Shown: positions 36,629-45,414 of the stretch, piece after piece
Numbering within the stretch: the first letter of the stretch is position 1
Layout: the number at the start of each line of letters is the position of its first letter
From: Altererythrobacter sp. H2
GTDB lineage: Bacteria; Pseudomonadota; Alphaproteobacteria; Sphingomonadales; Sphingomonadaceae
Direction: 5' to 3'
NCBI RefSeq assembly: GCF_035319885.1
Contig: NZ_CP141285.1
Span: 434,001-498,000, forward strand
DNA: 64,000 nt
Translations under genes and position numbers: made by a program
The notes under the pieces: generated by a model
What the model saw: only the letters and a program-made list of their open reading frames with translations
What the model was told of the DNA's origin: nothing
Database searches by the model: none

Positions 36629-38137
36629 GTGGTCGCACTCGTCAGGACAGTTGCCTATCTCGGCCTGGAAGCGCGTAGCGTCGAGGTGCAGTGCTCGATC
36701 GCGCCGGGCCTGCCGCAGTTCAACATCGTCGGCCTCGCCAACAAGGCGGTGGGGGAAAGCAAGGAGCGGGTGCGGGCCGCGCTCTCTGCCATGGGGCTGG
36801 CGCTGCCGCCCAAGCGGATCACCATCAACCTCTCGCCTGCCGACCTGCCCAAGGAAGGCAGCCATTACGATCTGCCAGTGGCGCTGGCCCTGCTCGCCGC
36901 AATGGGTGTGACCGATGCCGAGCAGTTGGGGGACTTCGTGGCGGTGGGTGAACTGGCACTGGATGGCCGGGTCGTGCCCTCGCCCGGCGTGCTGCTCGCC
37001 GCGCTCCACGCCAGCAGCGAGGAAGCCGGGCTGATCTGCCCAGCGGCGCAAGGGAGCGAAGCGCGCTGGGCGAGCGACATCCCGGTGGTCGCCGCACCAG
37101 ACCTGGTGGCGCTGCTCAATCACCTGAAAGGGACCAGCCGCCTGCCCGACCCGCCGCCGGGCGAGGTCGAGGCCCCGGCTCCGGGGCCGGACCTCAAGCA
37201 GGTCAAGGGGCAGGAAGTGGCCAAGCGCGCGCTGGAGATTGCGGCGGCGGGCGGGCACAACCTCCTGATGGTGGGGCCGCCGGGGGCGGGCAAGAGCCTG
37301 CTGGCCTCGTGCCTGCCCGGGGTCCTGCCGCCGCTGACCTCACCCGAGGCGCTGGAGGTTTCGATGGTGCAGTCGGTCGCGGGCCTGCTCGAAGGCGGGC
37401 GGATCAGCCGCACCCGCCCGTTCCGCGCGCCGCACCATTCGGCCAGCATGGCGGCGCTCACGGGCGGGGGGCTGAAGGTGAAGCCGGGCGAGGTCAGCCT
37501 CGCGCACCTCGGCGTCCTGTTCCTGGACGAATTGCCCGAGTTCCAGCGCGCGGTGCTGGACAGCCTGCGCCAGCCGCTGGAGACCGGCCATGTCGATGTC
37601 GCGCGGGCCAATGCCCATGTCACCTTTCCCGCGCGGGTGCAGCTGGTCGCAGCGATGAACCCGTGCCGCTGCGGGCATCTGGGCGATCCCGCGCTGGCCT
37701 GTTCCCGCGCGCCGCGTTGTGCGGCAGACTACCAGACCCGCGTTTCCGGCCCCCTGCTTGACCGGATCGACCTGCATGTCGAGGTCGATCCGGTCAGCGC
37801 CGCCGACCTCGCCCTGCCCCCGCCGGCCGAAGGCAGTGCAGAGGTCGCCGCGCGGGTGGCGCGGGCGCGCAGTGTCCAGTCCGGCCGCAGCGTTGAAAGC
37901 GGCGCGCGCACCAACGCCGAACTGGAAGGCGAGGCGCTTGAGCGGTTTGCCACGCCGGATGAGCCGGGCCGGCGCCTGCTGATGCAGGCTGCCGAGGCCA
38001 TGCGGCTCAGCGCGCGGGGCTATACGCGGATGCTGCGGGTGGCGCGCACGATTGCGGATCTGGCCGGGGTCGAGGGGGTCGGCCGGATCCACGTGGCCGA
38101 AGCATTGAGCTATCGCAGGCAGGCACCAAGGGCCTGA
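36629..38137 (+). CDS. comM: YifB/ComM family Mg-chelatase-like AAA ATPase
   Basis: A 502-residue protein with an N-terminal ChlI-like domain, a central AAA+ module and a C-terminal domain. Walker A is GPPGAGKS, Walker B is LFLDELPEF, and the arginine-finger region includes NPCRCGHLGD with a Cys cluster. In naturally competent bacteria ComM is a branch-migration helicase during transformation; the family is also widespread in non-competent species. Start is GTG at 36629 (VVALVRTVAYLGLEARSVEV), with GGGG at ribosome distance. Confidence 0.93.
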   Translation: MVALVRTVAYLGLEARSVEVQCSIAPGLPQFNIVGLANKAVGESKERVRAALSAMGLALPPKRITINLSPADLPKEGSHYDLPVALALLAAMGVTDAEQLGDFVAVGELALDGRVVPSPGVLLAALHASSEEAGLICPAAQGSEARWASDIPVVAAPDLVALLNHLKGTSRLPDPPPGEVEAPAPGPDLKQVKGQEVAKRALEIAAAGGHNLLMVGPPGAGKSLLASCLPGVLPPLTSPEALEVSMVQSVAGLLEGGRISRTRPFRAPHHSASMAALTGGGLKVKPGEVSLAHLGVLFLDELPEFQRAVLDSLRQPLETGHVDVARANAHVTFPARVQLVAAMNPCRCGHLGDPALACSRAPRCAADYQTRVSGPLLDRIDLHVEVDPVSAADLALPPPAEGSAEVAARVARARSVQSGRSVESGARTNAELEGEALERFATPDEPGRRLLMQAAEAMRLSARGYTRMLRVARTIADLAGVEGVGRIHVAEALSYRRQAPRA

Positions 38138-38141
38138 GGCT

Positions 38142-38687
38142 CTACTCTGCGGCGCGGATCGCCGGGTCTTCGGCGTAGCTGCCCAGTTCCAGCCGCTGGC
38201 CCGCCTCTGCGCGTGACCCGTCGGCCCGCAGGCCGAGGGTTTCCGGCTTGACCAGGCGCAAGTCAGCCGGGCCCAGAATCCGGCCATCGTGGGCCAGGAT
38301 CGAGACCGGGCCGATCGGCAACCGGTCCAGCTCGTCGACCAGCACCGGGTTCTCGATCACTTCGTGGCCGTACTTCTGCCCCCACTGGCGCAGCGCGAGC
38401 ATGGCCGGGAGCAGGTCGAAGCCCTTCTCGGTGAGCCGGTACTCGATCCGGCGGCGGTCCTCCGCACAGGGCGCGCGATCAAGGATGCCATGCTCGACCA
38501 GGCGGGCCAGACGGTTGGAAAGGATGTTGCGGGCAATGCCCAGTTCGCTCAGGAATTCCTCGAAGTGGTGCAGCCCGTTGAAGCTGGCGCGCAGGATCAT
38601 GAAGCTCCACCGCTCGCCCATCACCTCCAGCGCTTCGGGCAGCCCGCAAGCTGTCAGATCGCGCAGCGGCTCTCGCAAATCACCCAT
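38142..38687 (-). CDS. HxlR family winged-helix transcriptional regulator
   Basis: A 181-residue regulator. The HxlR domain lies at about residues 10-105: ACGLPEALEVMGERWSFMIL, SFNGLHHFEEFL, GIARNILSNRLARLVEHGIL. The single Cys in the TACG stretch could be a redox sensor, as in some HxlR proteins. The C-terminal ~70 residues are an extension of unknown role. Start at MGDLRE; MPMGDL two codons upstream is an alternative. It is divergent from the CC_3452 gene across a region with palindromes, which it may bind. It converges with comM. Confidence 0.9.
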   Translation of the reverse strand: MGDLREPLRDLTACGLPEALEVMGERWSFMILRASFNGLHHFEEFLSELGIARNILSNRLARLVEHGILDRAPCAEDRRRIEYRLTEKGFDLLPAMLALRQWGQKYGHEVIENPVLVDELDRLPIGPVSILAHDGRILGPADLRLVKPETLGLRADGSRAEAGQRLELGSYAEDPAIRAAE

Positions 38688-38739
38688 TGGCATTCCTTCC
38701 CCGTCCCGGTTCTAGCGTGTTCTGCGCCAACGCAAAACC

Positions 38740-38803
38740 GAAACTAAGTTTCTAGTTGCAACCTGCAATCTAATTCATTAGGTAGCGATTCGCAACCAGT
38801 TGC
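38740..38803. promoter_or_regulatory. AT-richer intergenic region with two palindromes
   Basis: GAAACT-a-AGTTTC (38740-38752) and GCAAC-ca-GTTGC (38792-38803) lie in the divergent region between the HxlR regulator and the CC_3452 gene. They are the natural candidates for HxlR operators, but no binding data exist and the two sites differ in sequence. Confidence 0.45.
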
Positions 38804-38865
38804 CATTCGAAACCTGAATGGGAGCTGGCCAAGCCCCCAAATGACCTGTCACAGGAAAGCGACTC

Positions 38866-39207
38866 ATGACCCTCTCCCTCCCCCGTTTCCGTACTTCGGC
38901 CGCTTTCGGCGCTGCCGTACTCTACACCGCCCTGACCTTCGGCGCGACGCTCACCCCCACTCCTGCCATGGCCCAGTCGGCCGGCGCCTATTACAGCGCC
39001 GAACTGGCCGCCCCCGCCAAGGATGCCCGCGTCATCGGCGGCGGCGTGGTGTGGCGCTGCGAAGGCACCAGCTGCGTTGCCCCGCGCGGCACCTCTGCTC
39101 CGGCCACCATGTGCCGCAAGCTGTCGCGCGAAGTCGGCACCATCGCCAGCTTCTCGGCCAAGGGCGAAGCTCTGGCTGAAGACAAGCTGGCCAAGTGCAA
39201 CGGCTGA
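38866..39207 (+). CDS. CC_3452 family secreted protein
   Basis: A 113-residue protein with a signal peptide (cleavage after AMAQ) and the family pattern AYYSAELAAPAKD, VVWRCEGTSCVAP, then MCRKLSREVGTIASF and LAKCNG. Four Cys could form two disulphides. The family is common in Sphingomonadales and Caulobacter and has no known function. The gene has a strong intrinsic terminator. Divergent from an HxlR regulator, which may control it. Confidence 0.88.
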   Translation: MTLSLPRFRTSAAFGAAVLYTALTFGATLTPTPAMAQSAGAYYSAELAAPAKDARVIGGGVVWRCEGTSCVAPRGTSAPATMCRKLSREVGTIASFSAKGEALAEDKLAKCNG

Positions 39208-39249
39208 TTATCCGAATAACCCCCGTCCTCTCCATCACGGGTGGCACTC

Positions 39250-39283
39250 GGCTCCTGGAGCACCGCTCCGGGGGCCGTTTTTT
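39250..39283 (+). terminator. Rho-independent terminator of the CC_3452 gene
   Basis: GGCTCCTGGAGC and GCTCCGGGGGCC pair with two wobble positions around an ACC loop, followed by GTTTTTT. It lies about 40 bases past the stop. Confidence 0.85.
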
Positions 39284-39908
39284 ATCCGGCGATCAGGCCT
39301 CGCCCGGCAAGGTCCCGCTGAAGCGCAGCGGCTTCGGAAAAGTGATGAACCTGCCAACCAAGCGCCGCGGCAGCCGCGATGTTGGCACCATTGTCGTCGA
39401 TGAACAGCATGGCCCCGGGGGAATGACCGAAACGGCGCTCGGCCAGCCGGAAGATCGCCGGGTCGGGCTTGGCGAGCTTTTCTTCACCGGACACGACGAT
39501 ATCGCGGAAATGGTCAAACACCGGGGCTGTCGGGCGGAACATGGCCCACAACTCCGCCCCGAAATTGGTGATGGCGTATAGCGGCACCTGCGCCGCCGCG
39601 AGCAGGCCGACCAGTTCAAGGCTGCCGGGCACTGGCCCCGGGATCGTCTCGTTGAACCGCTGGGCATAGGCGGCAATCAGGTGCGCGTGGCCGGGAAATG
39701 CGGCCTGCCGTTCGGGGACCATCTCGGCCAGCGGGCGCCCGGCATCATGCTGGAAATGCCATTCCTCGGTCACCACGTGGGCCAGAAACCAGTCAAGCTC
39801 TGCCGGATCGTGGATCAGCTTCTCGAACAGTGTCCGCAGCTGCCACTGATAGAGCACCCGCCCGACATCGAACACGACAGCCTCTACGGGCACATCAACT
39901 GGCTGCAC
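39282..39908 (-). CDS. HAD family hydrolase (YihX-like)
   Basis: HAD-superfamily phosphatase of about 208 residues. Motif I is VVFDVGRVLYQW (nucleophile Asp, with the second Asp replaced by Gly as in the YihX group), motif II is ITNFG, motif III KPDPAIF, and motif IV FIDDNGAN. Likely acts on a small phosphorylated metabolite. The start is uncertain: GTG at 39908 has GGGGG upstream and matches the domain edge; a longer frame reaches 39974. Its end overlaps the convergent terminator. Confidence 0.88.
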   Translation of the reverse strand: MQPVDVPVEAVVFDVGRVLYQWQLRTLFEKLIHDPAELDWFLAHVVTEEWHFQHDAGRPLAEMVPERQAAFPGHAHLIAAYAQRFNETIPGPVPGSLELVGLLAAAQVPLYAITNFGAELWAMFRPTAPVFDHFRDIVVSGEEKLAKPDPAIFRLAERRFGHSPGAMLFIDDNGANIAAAAALGWQVHHFSEAAALQRDLAGRGLIAG

Positions 39909-39965
39909 GGGACTGCCCCCTATGCAAACGGCCCGCACTCCGCTGGGGAGGCAGGCCGGTTGTCT

Positions 39966-39982
39966 GCCCGGCAAAACCGGGC
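39966..39982 (-). terminator. Hairpin downstream of rpmJ
   Basis: GCCCGG-caaaa-CCGGGC, about 14 bases past the L36 stop on the minus strand. No T-tract; a weak terminator or processing stem. Confidence 0.4.
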
Positions 39983-39995
39983 CAATCGGGCTGGA

Positions 39996-40121
39996 TCAGC
40001 CCTGGCGCGCCTTGAAGCGGCGGTTGGTCTTGTTGATCACGTAAGTCCGGCCACGGCGGCGGATCACGCGGCAATCCCGGTGGCGGTCTTTCAGCGACTT
40101 GAGGCTGTTACGGATTTTCAT
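39996..40121 (-). CDS. rpmJ: 50S ribosomal protein L36
   Basis: A 41-residue basic protein, [20 protein letters not shown] then [20 protein letters not shown] and G. This is the zinc-free (C-minus) L36 form typical of Alphaproteobacteria, without the four zinc-binding residues; one isolated Cys17 remains. It is below the normal ORF size limit. It lies alone between galE and a HAD hydrolase, all on the minus strand. Confidence 0.97.
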   Translation of the reverse strand: MKIRNSLKSLKDRHRDCRVIRRRGRTYVINKTNRRFKARQG

Positions 40122-40210
40122 TGGTCTATCCCGGAAACAAATCCGGCACCGGAACACGCTTCCGATGCCGTACGATCAGCCCGCGCCACTAGGGGGTGAT
40201 CGCCGCTGAG

Positions 40211-41224
40211 TCAACCGTCTGCGCGGATGGCAGACAGGCGTTCCTCCCATGCCAGGGCATGGCTGACGATCGTATCGAGATCAGCGTGGCGCGGCTGCCA
40301 GGGCAGGGTGGCGCGCAGCAGCGCCGGATCGGATACCAGCGTGCCCGGATCGCCCGCCCGGCGCGGTTCCATCCGCCGTTCGATTCGCTTTCCTGAAACG
40401 CGCCCGACCGCATCGAGCACCTCCAGCACCGAGAACCCGCGCCCATAGCCGCAGTTCATCCGCAGCGACCGTGCTGGCTCGGCCATCAGCGCCTCGAGCG
40501 CCAGGACGTGTGCATCGGCCAGGTCGGAGACATGGATGTAATCGCGCACCCCGGTTCCGTCGGGCGTGCCGTAGTCAGTTCCGAACACGGCCACATGGTC
40601 ACGCTTGCCGAGTGCTGCTTCCACCGCGACCTTGATCAGGTGGGTCGCACCTGCGGTCGATTGCCCGGTCCGCCCTTGGGGATCGGCACCAGCCACATTG
40701 AAATAGCGCAGGGCCCCGTAGTTCAACGGATGGGCCAGGGATACATCGGCCAGCATCTGCTCGGTCATCAGCTTGGACCAGCCATAGGGATTGATCGGGA
40801 CCTGCGGGGTCTGCTCGGTCACGCTGGGCGTGTCAGGCACGCCATAGGTGGCTGCGGTCGAACTGAAGATGAAATGCGGCACCCCCGCCGCGACCGTCGC
40901 CGCGATCAGCGCCCGGGTCTTGGCGGTGTTGTTGTGATAGTACTTGAGCGGATCGGACACCGATTCCGGCACCACCACCGACCCTGCAAAATGCATGATC
41001 GCGCCTGTTCCCTGCTCGGCAAAGATCCGGGCCAGCAGGCCGGCGTCCTCGATATCGCCCTCGTAGAACGGCACCCCGTCAGGCACGGCGAAGCGGAATC
41101 CGGTCACGAGATTGTCGATCACCGCCACCGGCCAGCCCGCATCGCGCAAGGCCAGCACGGCATGGCTGCCGATATATCCGGCACCGCCGGTAACGAGGAC
41201 GGAAGGGCGAGAGAGTGCGTTCAT
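40211..41224 (-). CDS. galE: UDP-glucose 4-epimerase
   Basis: Extended short-chain dehydrogenase of 337 residues that interconverts UDP-glucose and UDP-galactose, supplying sugars for polysaccharide. The NAD-binding motif is VTGGAGYIGS; the catalytic Ser/Thr are in FSSTAATYG and the Tyr/Lys pair in YGWSK. MRDYIHV-like (VRDYIHVSDL) is also present. Start at 41224 (MNALSRPSVLVTGG) with AAGGG upstream; the longer upstream frame is not homologous. It may serve the exopolysaccharide genes at 5.9-8.8 kb. Confidence 0.96.
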   Translation of the reverse strand: MNALSRPSVLVTGGAGYIGSHAVLALRDAGWPVAVIDNLVTGFRFAVPDGVPFYEGDIEDAGLLARIFAEQGTGAIMHFAGSVVVPESVSDPLKYYHNNTAKTRALIAATVAAGVPHFIFSSTAATYGVPDTPSVTEQTPQVPINPYGWSKLMTEQMLADVSLAHPLNYGALRYFNVAGADPQGRTGQSTAGATHLIKVAVEAALGKRDHVAVFGTDYGTPDGTGVRDYIHVSDLADAHVLALEALMAEPARSLRMNCGYGRGFSVLEVLDAVGRVSGKRIERRMEPRRAGDPGTLVSDPALLRATLPWQPRHADLDTIVSHALAWEERLSAIRADG

Positions 41225-41334
41225 GGGATACCCTTTACGTCGAAGTCGTTTGCAGAAGATTGCTTCCGCATTGCTGGCCCATCGCTGGCACACCTCGCGG
41301 GATGCGCCTAGACTCATCCAGAAGGAGTCGCACC

Positions 41335-41952
41335 ATGAAAATGTTCCCGCTTTCGGCGCTCGCCATAGCCGCATTGACAGCATCGGGCTGCGCCACGACG
41401 CCCGTTGCCGGCCCGGTCGAAGTCACCCGCTTCGTGGCCCCAGACGCATCCGCCCGCCTCGGGCAGGGGACGGTTTTCGTCGAGAGCGCGCCCGGGCAGG
41501 ACGGGGAAGCGCTGGCGCTTGCACCCTACAAGGCCGCAATCGCACGGGAGCTGGCACGACTCGGGTATCGCGAAACGCCGCGCGAGGCCGCCGAGCAGGT
41601 GGCGCAGCTGCGGATCGAGCAATTCACCTCGGCGGGCGAAAGTACACGCCGCGGCCCGGTGAGCGTGGGGGTGGGCGGGTCGACCGGCAGCTGGGGCTCG
41701 GGACTGGGTCTTGGTCTGGGCATCAACCTTGGCGGCGGCGGCAAGCGTGAACAGCTTGTCACCCGGCTGGGGGTGATGATCCGTGACAAGGCAACCGGTA
41801 CGACATATTGGGAAGGCCGCGCGCAATTTTCGGTAAGCCCCGATTCACCGCTTGCTGCCAGTCAGGCCAACGCCGATGCAATGGCCAGTGCCTTGCTGCG
41901 GGACTTTCCCGGTGCGAACGGCGAAACCGTAGAAGTGAAAGTGACACAGTGA
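41335..41952 (+). CDS. DUF4136 domain-containing lipoprotein
   Basis: A 205-residue predicted lipoprotein. Signal [19 protein letters not shown] gives lipobox ASGC at Cys19. The domain includes [23 protein letters not shown] and the C-terminal [14 protein letters not shown] typical of DUF4136. A Gly-rich stretch ([18 protein letters not shown]) lies in the middle. AGGAG precedes the ATG. Its stop overlaps the GTG of the carboxypeptidase gene by four bases, so the two are coupled. Function unknown. Confidence 0.9.
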   Translation: MKMFPLSALAIAALTASGCATTPVAGPVEVTRFVAPDASARLGQGTVFVESAPGQDGEALALAPYKAAIARELARLGYRETPREAAEQVAQLRIEQFTSAGESTRRGPVSVGVGGSTGSWGSGLGLGLGINLGGGGKREQLVTRLGVMIRDKATGTTYWEGRAQFSVSPDSPLAASQANADAMASALLRDFPGANGETVEVKVTQ

Positions 41953-43079
41953 CCCAGATCCAGATCGACGGCCAGTTCGACAGCGGCAATATCGAAGTTC
42001 TCTCGCTCGACGGGACGACGGCCCGCCTGGCTGTCCGGGCCGACACCATGTCCGAATTCCGCCAGTGGTTCCATTTCCGCGCCAGTGGCGCGGCGGGGCA
42101 GGCGCTGACGCTCAAGATCACCGGCCTTGAAGGATCGGCCTATCCGCTTGGCTGGCCCGGGTACAACGCCCGCGTCTCGGAAGACCGGGAATACTGGGCT
42201 GCCGCCCCCACGAGCTACGATCCTGCCGAGGATGGCGGCACGTTGACGATACACTACACCCCGCAGTCTGACCTTGCCTGGTTCGCCTATTTCGCGCCCT
42301 ACTCGATGGAGCGGCACCACGATCTGGTAGCGCAGGCAGCGGCAAGCGATGGCGTGCATTACCGCCATCTCGGCACCACGCTGGACGGCCAGCCGATCGA
42401 CTGCCTGAGCTTCGGCGAAGGCGAGACAGTCGTGTGGCTGACCGCCCGCCAGCATCCCGGCGAAACGCAGGCCGAATGGTGGATGGAGGGGATGCTTGAC
42501 CTGATGACCGACCCGGCGAGCGCGGTGGCGCGCGAACTGCGCTGCCGCTGCACGTTCCATGTCGTGCCCAACTGCAATCCCGATGGTTCGCGCCGCGGCC
42601 ACTTGCGCACCAACGCAGTGGGGGTGAACCTCAACCGTGAATGGGAAAGCCCCAGCGCGGAAAAGTCACCCGAAGTGCTCGCGATCCGCAATGCGATGGA
42701 TGCAACCGGGGTGGATTTCGCGATGGACGTGCATGGCGATGAAGCGATCCCGGCCTGCTTCCTGGCCGGTTACGAAGGCATTCCGGACTTGGCCGAAGAG
42801 CATCTTGGCCGTTTCACCCGCTATCGGGCGATCCTCGCGCGGCGCACGCCCGATTTCCAGGAAAAGCGGGGCTATCCGGTCTCTGCCGCGGGCAAAGCCA
42901 ACATGACCATGTGCACGACTCAGGTTGCGCACCGGTTTGGTGCCTGCGCCATGACCCTCGAAATGCCGTACAAGGACCATGACGACGCCCCCGATGCGGC
43001 GCAGAACTGGAGCCCGGAACGGTGCCGCCAGCTGGGTGCTGATTGCATGGGCGCGCTGCTTGAATGGCTGGAGGGCTGA
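41949..43079 (+). CDS. M14 family zinc carboxypeptidase
   Basis: A 376-residue protein of the M14 clan related to cytosolic carboxypeptidases. An N-terminal beta domain (about residues 1-125, [10 protein letters not shown] ... [14 protein letters not shown]) precedes the catalytic domain with zinc ligands in [12 protein letters not shown] and the third His in AMDVHGDE; the catalytic Glu is in ALTLE-like MTLEMPYK. No signal peptide is seen, so it is likely cytoplasmic. Start is GTG at 41949, overlapping the DUF4136 TGA (GTGA). Confidence 0.92.
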   Translation: MTQIQIDGQFDSGNIEVLSLDGTTARLAVRADTMSEFRQWFHFRASGAAGQALTLKITGLEGSAYPLGWPGYNARVSEDREYWAAAPTSYDPAEDGGTLTIHYTPQSDLAWFAYFAPYSMERHHDLVAQAAASDGVHYRHLGTTLDGQPIDCLSFGEGETVVWLTARQHPGETQAEWWMEGMLDLMTDPASAVARELRCRCTFHVVPNCNPDGSRRGHLRTNAVGVNLNREWESPSAEKSPEVLAIRNAMDATGVDFAMDVHGDEAIPACFLAGYEGIPDLAEEHLGRFTRYRAILARRTPDFQEKRGYPVSAAGKANMTMCTTQVAHRFGACAMTLEMPYKDHDDAPDAAQNWSPERCRQLGADCMGALLEWLEG

Positions 43080-43104
43080 TCCGCTCCGCACCATGTCCCG
43101 CACC

Positions 43105-43572
43105 TCACTGCGTCATCACCGATCGGCGCAACCGGGCGAGCATGTTTCGCACGATCAGGCGGTGCGCAAGCCCCACCGGGACCATGTAGGCACGACCGAA
43201 CCGGTTGTGGGTGATGACCGAAGACGTGATTGTCAGGACCGGTCCGGCGCAGGAAACGCACGTCATCACGTCAAGGTGCCGGTCCCGCTCGGTCAGGACC
43301 AGCCGCTCGGGCGTGGTTTCCTCAACCAGGAAGAAGTCGAGATAGTCTCCTGCAGAAACCTCGCTCACCCGCTGTCCGCTGAAGCCACCAATCCGTTTCA
43401 CGCCGAAGCGGGCGGAAATCGCATCGCGGATGCGGAAGGCGGCCCCGAGCAAGGGCTGAGGGCTTGCCATGATCATGTTCCACGCCTGCAGCGGCGCGAG
43501 TGGACGGGCCAGTGTCACCGACTGGCTGTCATGATAGTCCAGCGTGGCGACCGGCCCCAGCGTTCTGATCAC
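43105..43572 (-). CDS. DUF2867 domain-containing protein
   Basis: A 155-residue protein matching DUF2867. Segments include LDYHDSQSVTLARPLAP, DAISARFGVKRIGGF, DYLDFFLVEETTPERLVL and DVMTCVSCAG. It may have a START-like lipid-binding fold, as suggested for the family. The GTG start at 43572 lies 20 bases after the cytidine deaminase stop; the longer upstream frame is a shadow of that gene. Function unknown. Confidence 0.8.
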   Translation of the reverse strand: MIRTLGPVATLDYHDSQSVTLARPLAPLQAWNMIMASPQPLLGAAFRIRDAISARFGVKRIGGFSGQRVSEVSAGDYLDFFLVEETTPERLVLTERDRHLDVMTCVSCAGPVLTITSSVITHNRFGRAYMVPVGLAHRLIVRNMLARLRRSVMTQ

Positions 43573-43592
43573 GGCGCGCTCTTTCGTTCGGC

Positions 43593-44027
43593 TCAGCCCA
43601 GGCTTGCCGGACCGAAAGCGTGGGGGAGCAGCACTGACAGGGGAATGCTGCGGACCTCCTCGGCGCCGACGCACAGCACGACCGGGTCGGTCCCGCCGAG
43701 CTGCGCCAGTTCGTTGAGCACCTGGCGGCATCGCCCGCACGGGGTGATCGGGTCCGCCGTCGGGCCCACCACCGCGACCGCTTCCAGCCCGCCGCGCACC
43801 CCCTCTGCCATGGCCTTGGCCACGGCCACGGTTTCGGCGCACAGTGCCAGGCCATAGCTGGCGTTTTCGATATTGGTCCCGGTCACCACGCTGCCATCGG
43901 CAAAGCGCAGCGCCGCGCCGACGGCGAAGCGGGAATAGGGCGAATAGGATTGTTCGGCGGCCGCGCGGGCAGCCTGGACAAGTTCGGCATCGGGCATTTC
44001 TGATTCAGGCAGTTCAATGGCGCTCAT
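43593..44027 (-). CDS. cdd: Cytidine deaminase
   Basis: Homotetrameric-type cytidine deaminase of 144 residues converting cytidine to uridine for pyrimidine salvage. Zinc-binding and catalytic residues are in LCAETVAVAKA and PCGRCRQVL; NIENASYG binds the ribose. Start at 44027 (MSAIELPE) is preceded by AAGGA at good spacing; an ATG five codons upstream is less likely. Followed by a DUF2867 gene and preceded by a GH25-like gene, same strand. Confidence 0.95.
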   Translation of the reverse strand: MSAIELPESEMPDAELVQAARAAAEQSYSPYSRFAVGAALRFADGSVVTGTNIENASYGLALCAETVAVAKAMAEGVRGGLEAVAVVGPTADPITPCGRCRQVLNELAQLGGTDPVVLCVGAEEVRSIPLSVLLPHAFGPASLG

Positions 44028-44044
44028 GGCTACGTCCTTCATTC

Positions 44045-44746
44045 CTAGGGCCGCGCGACAACCCAGCGAACCGGCTCTTCACCGGCTGCGCTTTCGAGCG
44101 CCTCGTTGGCGGTCCACAACAGCCACGGGCGCTTGCTGTAGGTCGGTTCGAACCGGGTCCCGGTGACCCACAGGTTGCGCTCGATCCGGGCGGCAATCGG
44201 GTGCCGCTGCTCGAAGTCCTTGCCCAGCATCAGGATCACCGGCTTGCCCGCGTGCATTTCGATCTGGTTGATGAGGGTCATCAGCTCGCTTGCCACTGCT
44301 GCATCGGGCACTTCGCCGCCACAGGCATCCACCGTGCGTTCCAGTGCGATCGCGGGTGGCAGCATCCCGGTCCCGCGCGGCACCAGGGTGACGAAGTTGG
44401 CCGACTGCCCGCCGGCCATCGCGCAAGGGTCGAACCGGTGGACCGCCCCGACCTGGAGCCCGGCTTCGCGCGCTGCGGCCAGATTGCGGGCGAACCGGCG
44501 ATCCTGCCCTGCCGCGCCGTCGCTCGCCTCGAGGTAGGCAAAACCCGCCCCCAGCGCGGCCGCCGTGCGGAAGCTGACCGCGCCTTCGCCCTCGCCCACC
44601 AGAATGCCCTGGTCCGGAAATGCGGCCTCGGCCGGGGTCCAGTGGGTTACGTGCCACCACAGCCAGGCACCGCCGGCCAGTGCCAGCAGAACCAGCAGCG
44701 CCAGCGCACGCGCACCCCAGCCTGATCCCTTGCGTTTGCGACCCAT
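44045..44746 (-). CDS. Degenerate GH25-like (lysozyme fold) membrane-anchored protein
   Basis: A 233-residue protein with an N-terminal hydrophobic helix (about residues 13-32) and a GH25-like barrel. Pattern matches include FPDQGILVGEGEGAVSF, GAGFAYLEASDG, RFARNLAAAREAGLQVGAV and LPPAIALE. In active GH25 enzymes the first is I-D-V-S-x-x-Q-G and the last contains D-x-E; here the first Asp is Leu and the D of D-x-E is Ala, with only the Glu kept. It is probably inactive or altered. It lies 17 bases upstream of the cytidine deaminase start. Confidence 0.75.
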   Translation of the reverse strand: MGRKRKGSGWGARALALLVLLALAGGAWLWWHVTHWTPAEAAFPDQGILVGEGEGAVSFRTAAALGAGFAYLEASDGAAGQDRRFARNLAAAREAGLQVGAVHRFDPCAMAGGQSANFVTLVPRGTGMLPPAIALERTVDACGGEVPDAAVASELMTLINQIEMHAGKPVILMLGKDFEQRHPIAARIERNLWVTGTRFEPTYSKRPWLLWTANEALESAAGEEPVRWVVARP

Positions 44747-44782
44747 GAAATTCCCGCCCGGGCTGCTTTGCCCGCCCTTCCG

Positions 44783-45277
44783 TCAACCCTTGATGTGCAG
44801 CACGCAGATCAGCGTGAACAGCCGCCGCGCCGTGGCAAAATCGGTCTCGACCTTGCCCTCCAGCCGCTCGAGCAGGAGCTCGGCCGCTTCGTTGTGAATG
44901 CCGCGGCGGGCCATGTCGATCGTTTCGATCTCGGCCGGGGTGGCCTTGCGGATCGCCTGGTAATAACTGTCGCAGATGGCAAAATATTCGCGGATCGGGC
45001 GGCGGAACCGGGCGAGGCCGAGCAGGAGCATCTCGAGCGGATTGTCAGCCTCGTCGCGGATATCGAGCGCCAGCCGCCCGTCCTGCACGGCCAGCCGCAA
45101 CCGGTAGGGGCCATTGTGGCCCGCTTCGGCAGCGCGGCACGGCTTGAAGGTGTTTTCCTCGATCAGGTCGAAGATCGCCACGCGACGCTCCTGCTCGACA
45201 TCGGCATTGCGCCACAGGATCGTATCCTCGTCGAGCGCGATGTGGCTGATACGCCAGGAGGAGAGCGGAGCGGTCAT
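44783..45277 (-). CDS. UPF0262 family protein
   Basis: A 164-residue protein of the alphaproteobacterial UPF0262 family, function unknown. Recognisable stretches are SHIALDEDTILWRN, RRVAIFDLIEEN, YRLRLAVQDGRLALDI, FRRPIREYFAICDSYYQAIR and RRGIHNEAAELL. Start at 45277, where AAGGCAGG precedes the ATG; an upstream in-frame extension is not family-like. Divergent from dnaB across about 140 bases. Confidence 0.9.
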   Translation of the reverse strand: MTAPLSSWRISHIALDEDTILWRNADVEQERRVAIFDLIEENTFKPCRAAEAGHNGPYRLRLAVQDGRLALDIRDEADNPLEMLLLGLARFRRPIREYFAICDSYYQAIRKATPAEIETIDMARRGIHNEAAELLLERLEGKVETDFATARRLFTLICVLHIKG

Positions 45278-45414
45278 GCCACCTGCCTTTCGCAGAAGCG
45301 CAGGGGGCGGGGCAAGTGTTTCGATGGTCATCCCCGATATCCACAAGTGTCCTGCGGCAATCATGCACCGGGGGGACCTTGCGATGCGCGTTTGCTGCGC
45401 CCACAAGGCTGCCC

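Noticed and set aside
35684-37258. Long minus-strand frame extending upstream of the ClpP-fold-like gene
   Set aside because: Only the part from 36469 downward has a signal peptide and ribosome site; the rest is antisense to comM.
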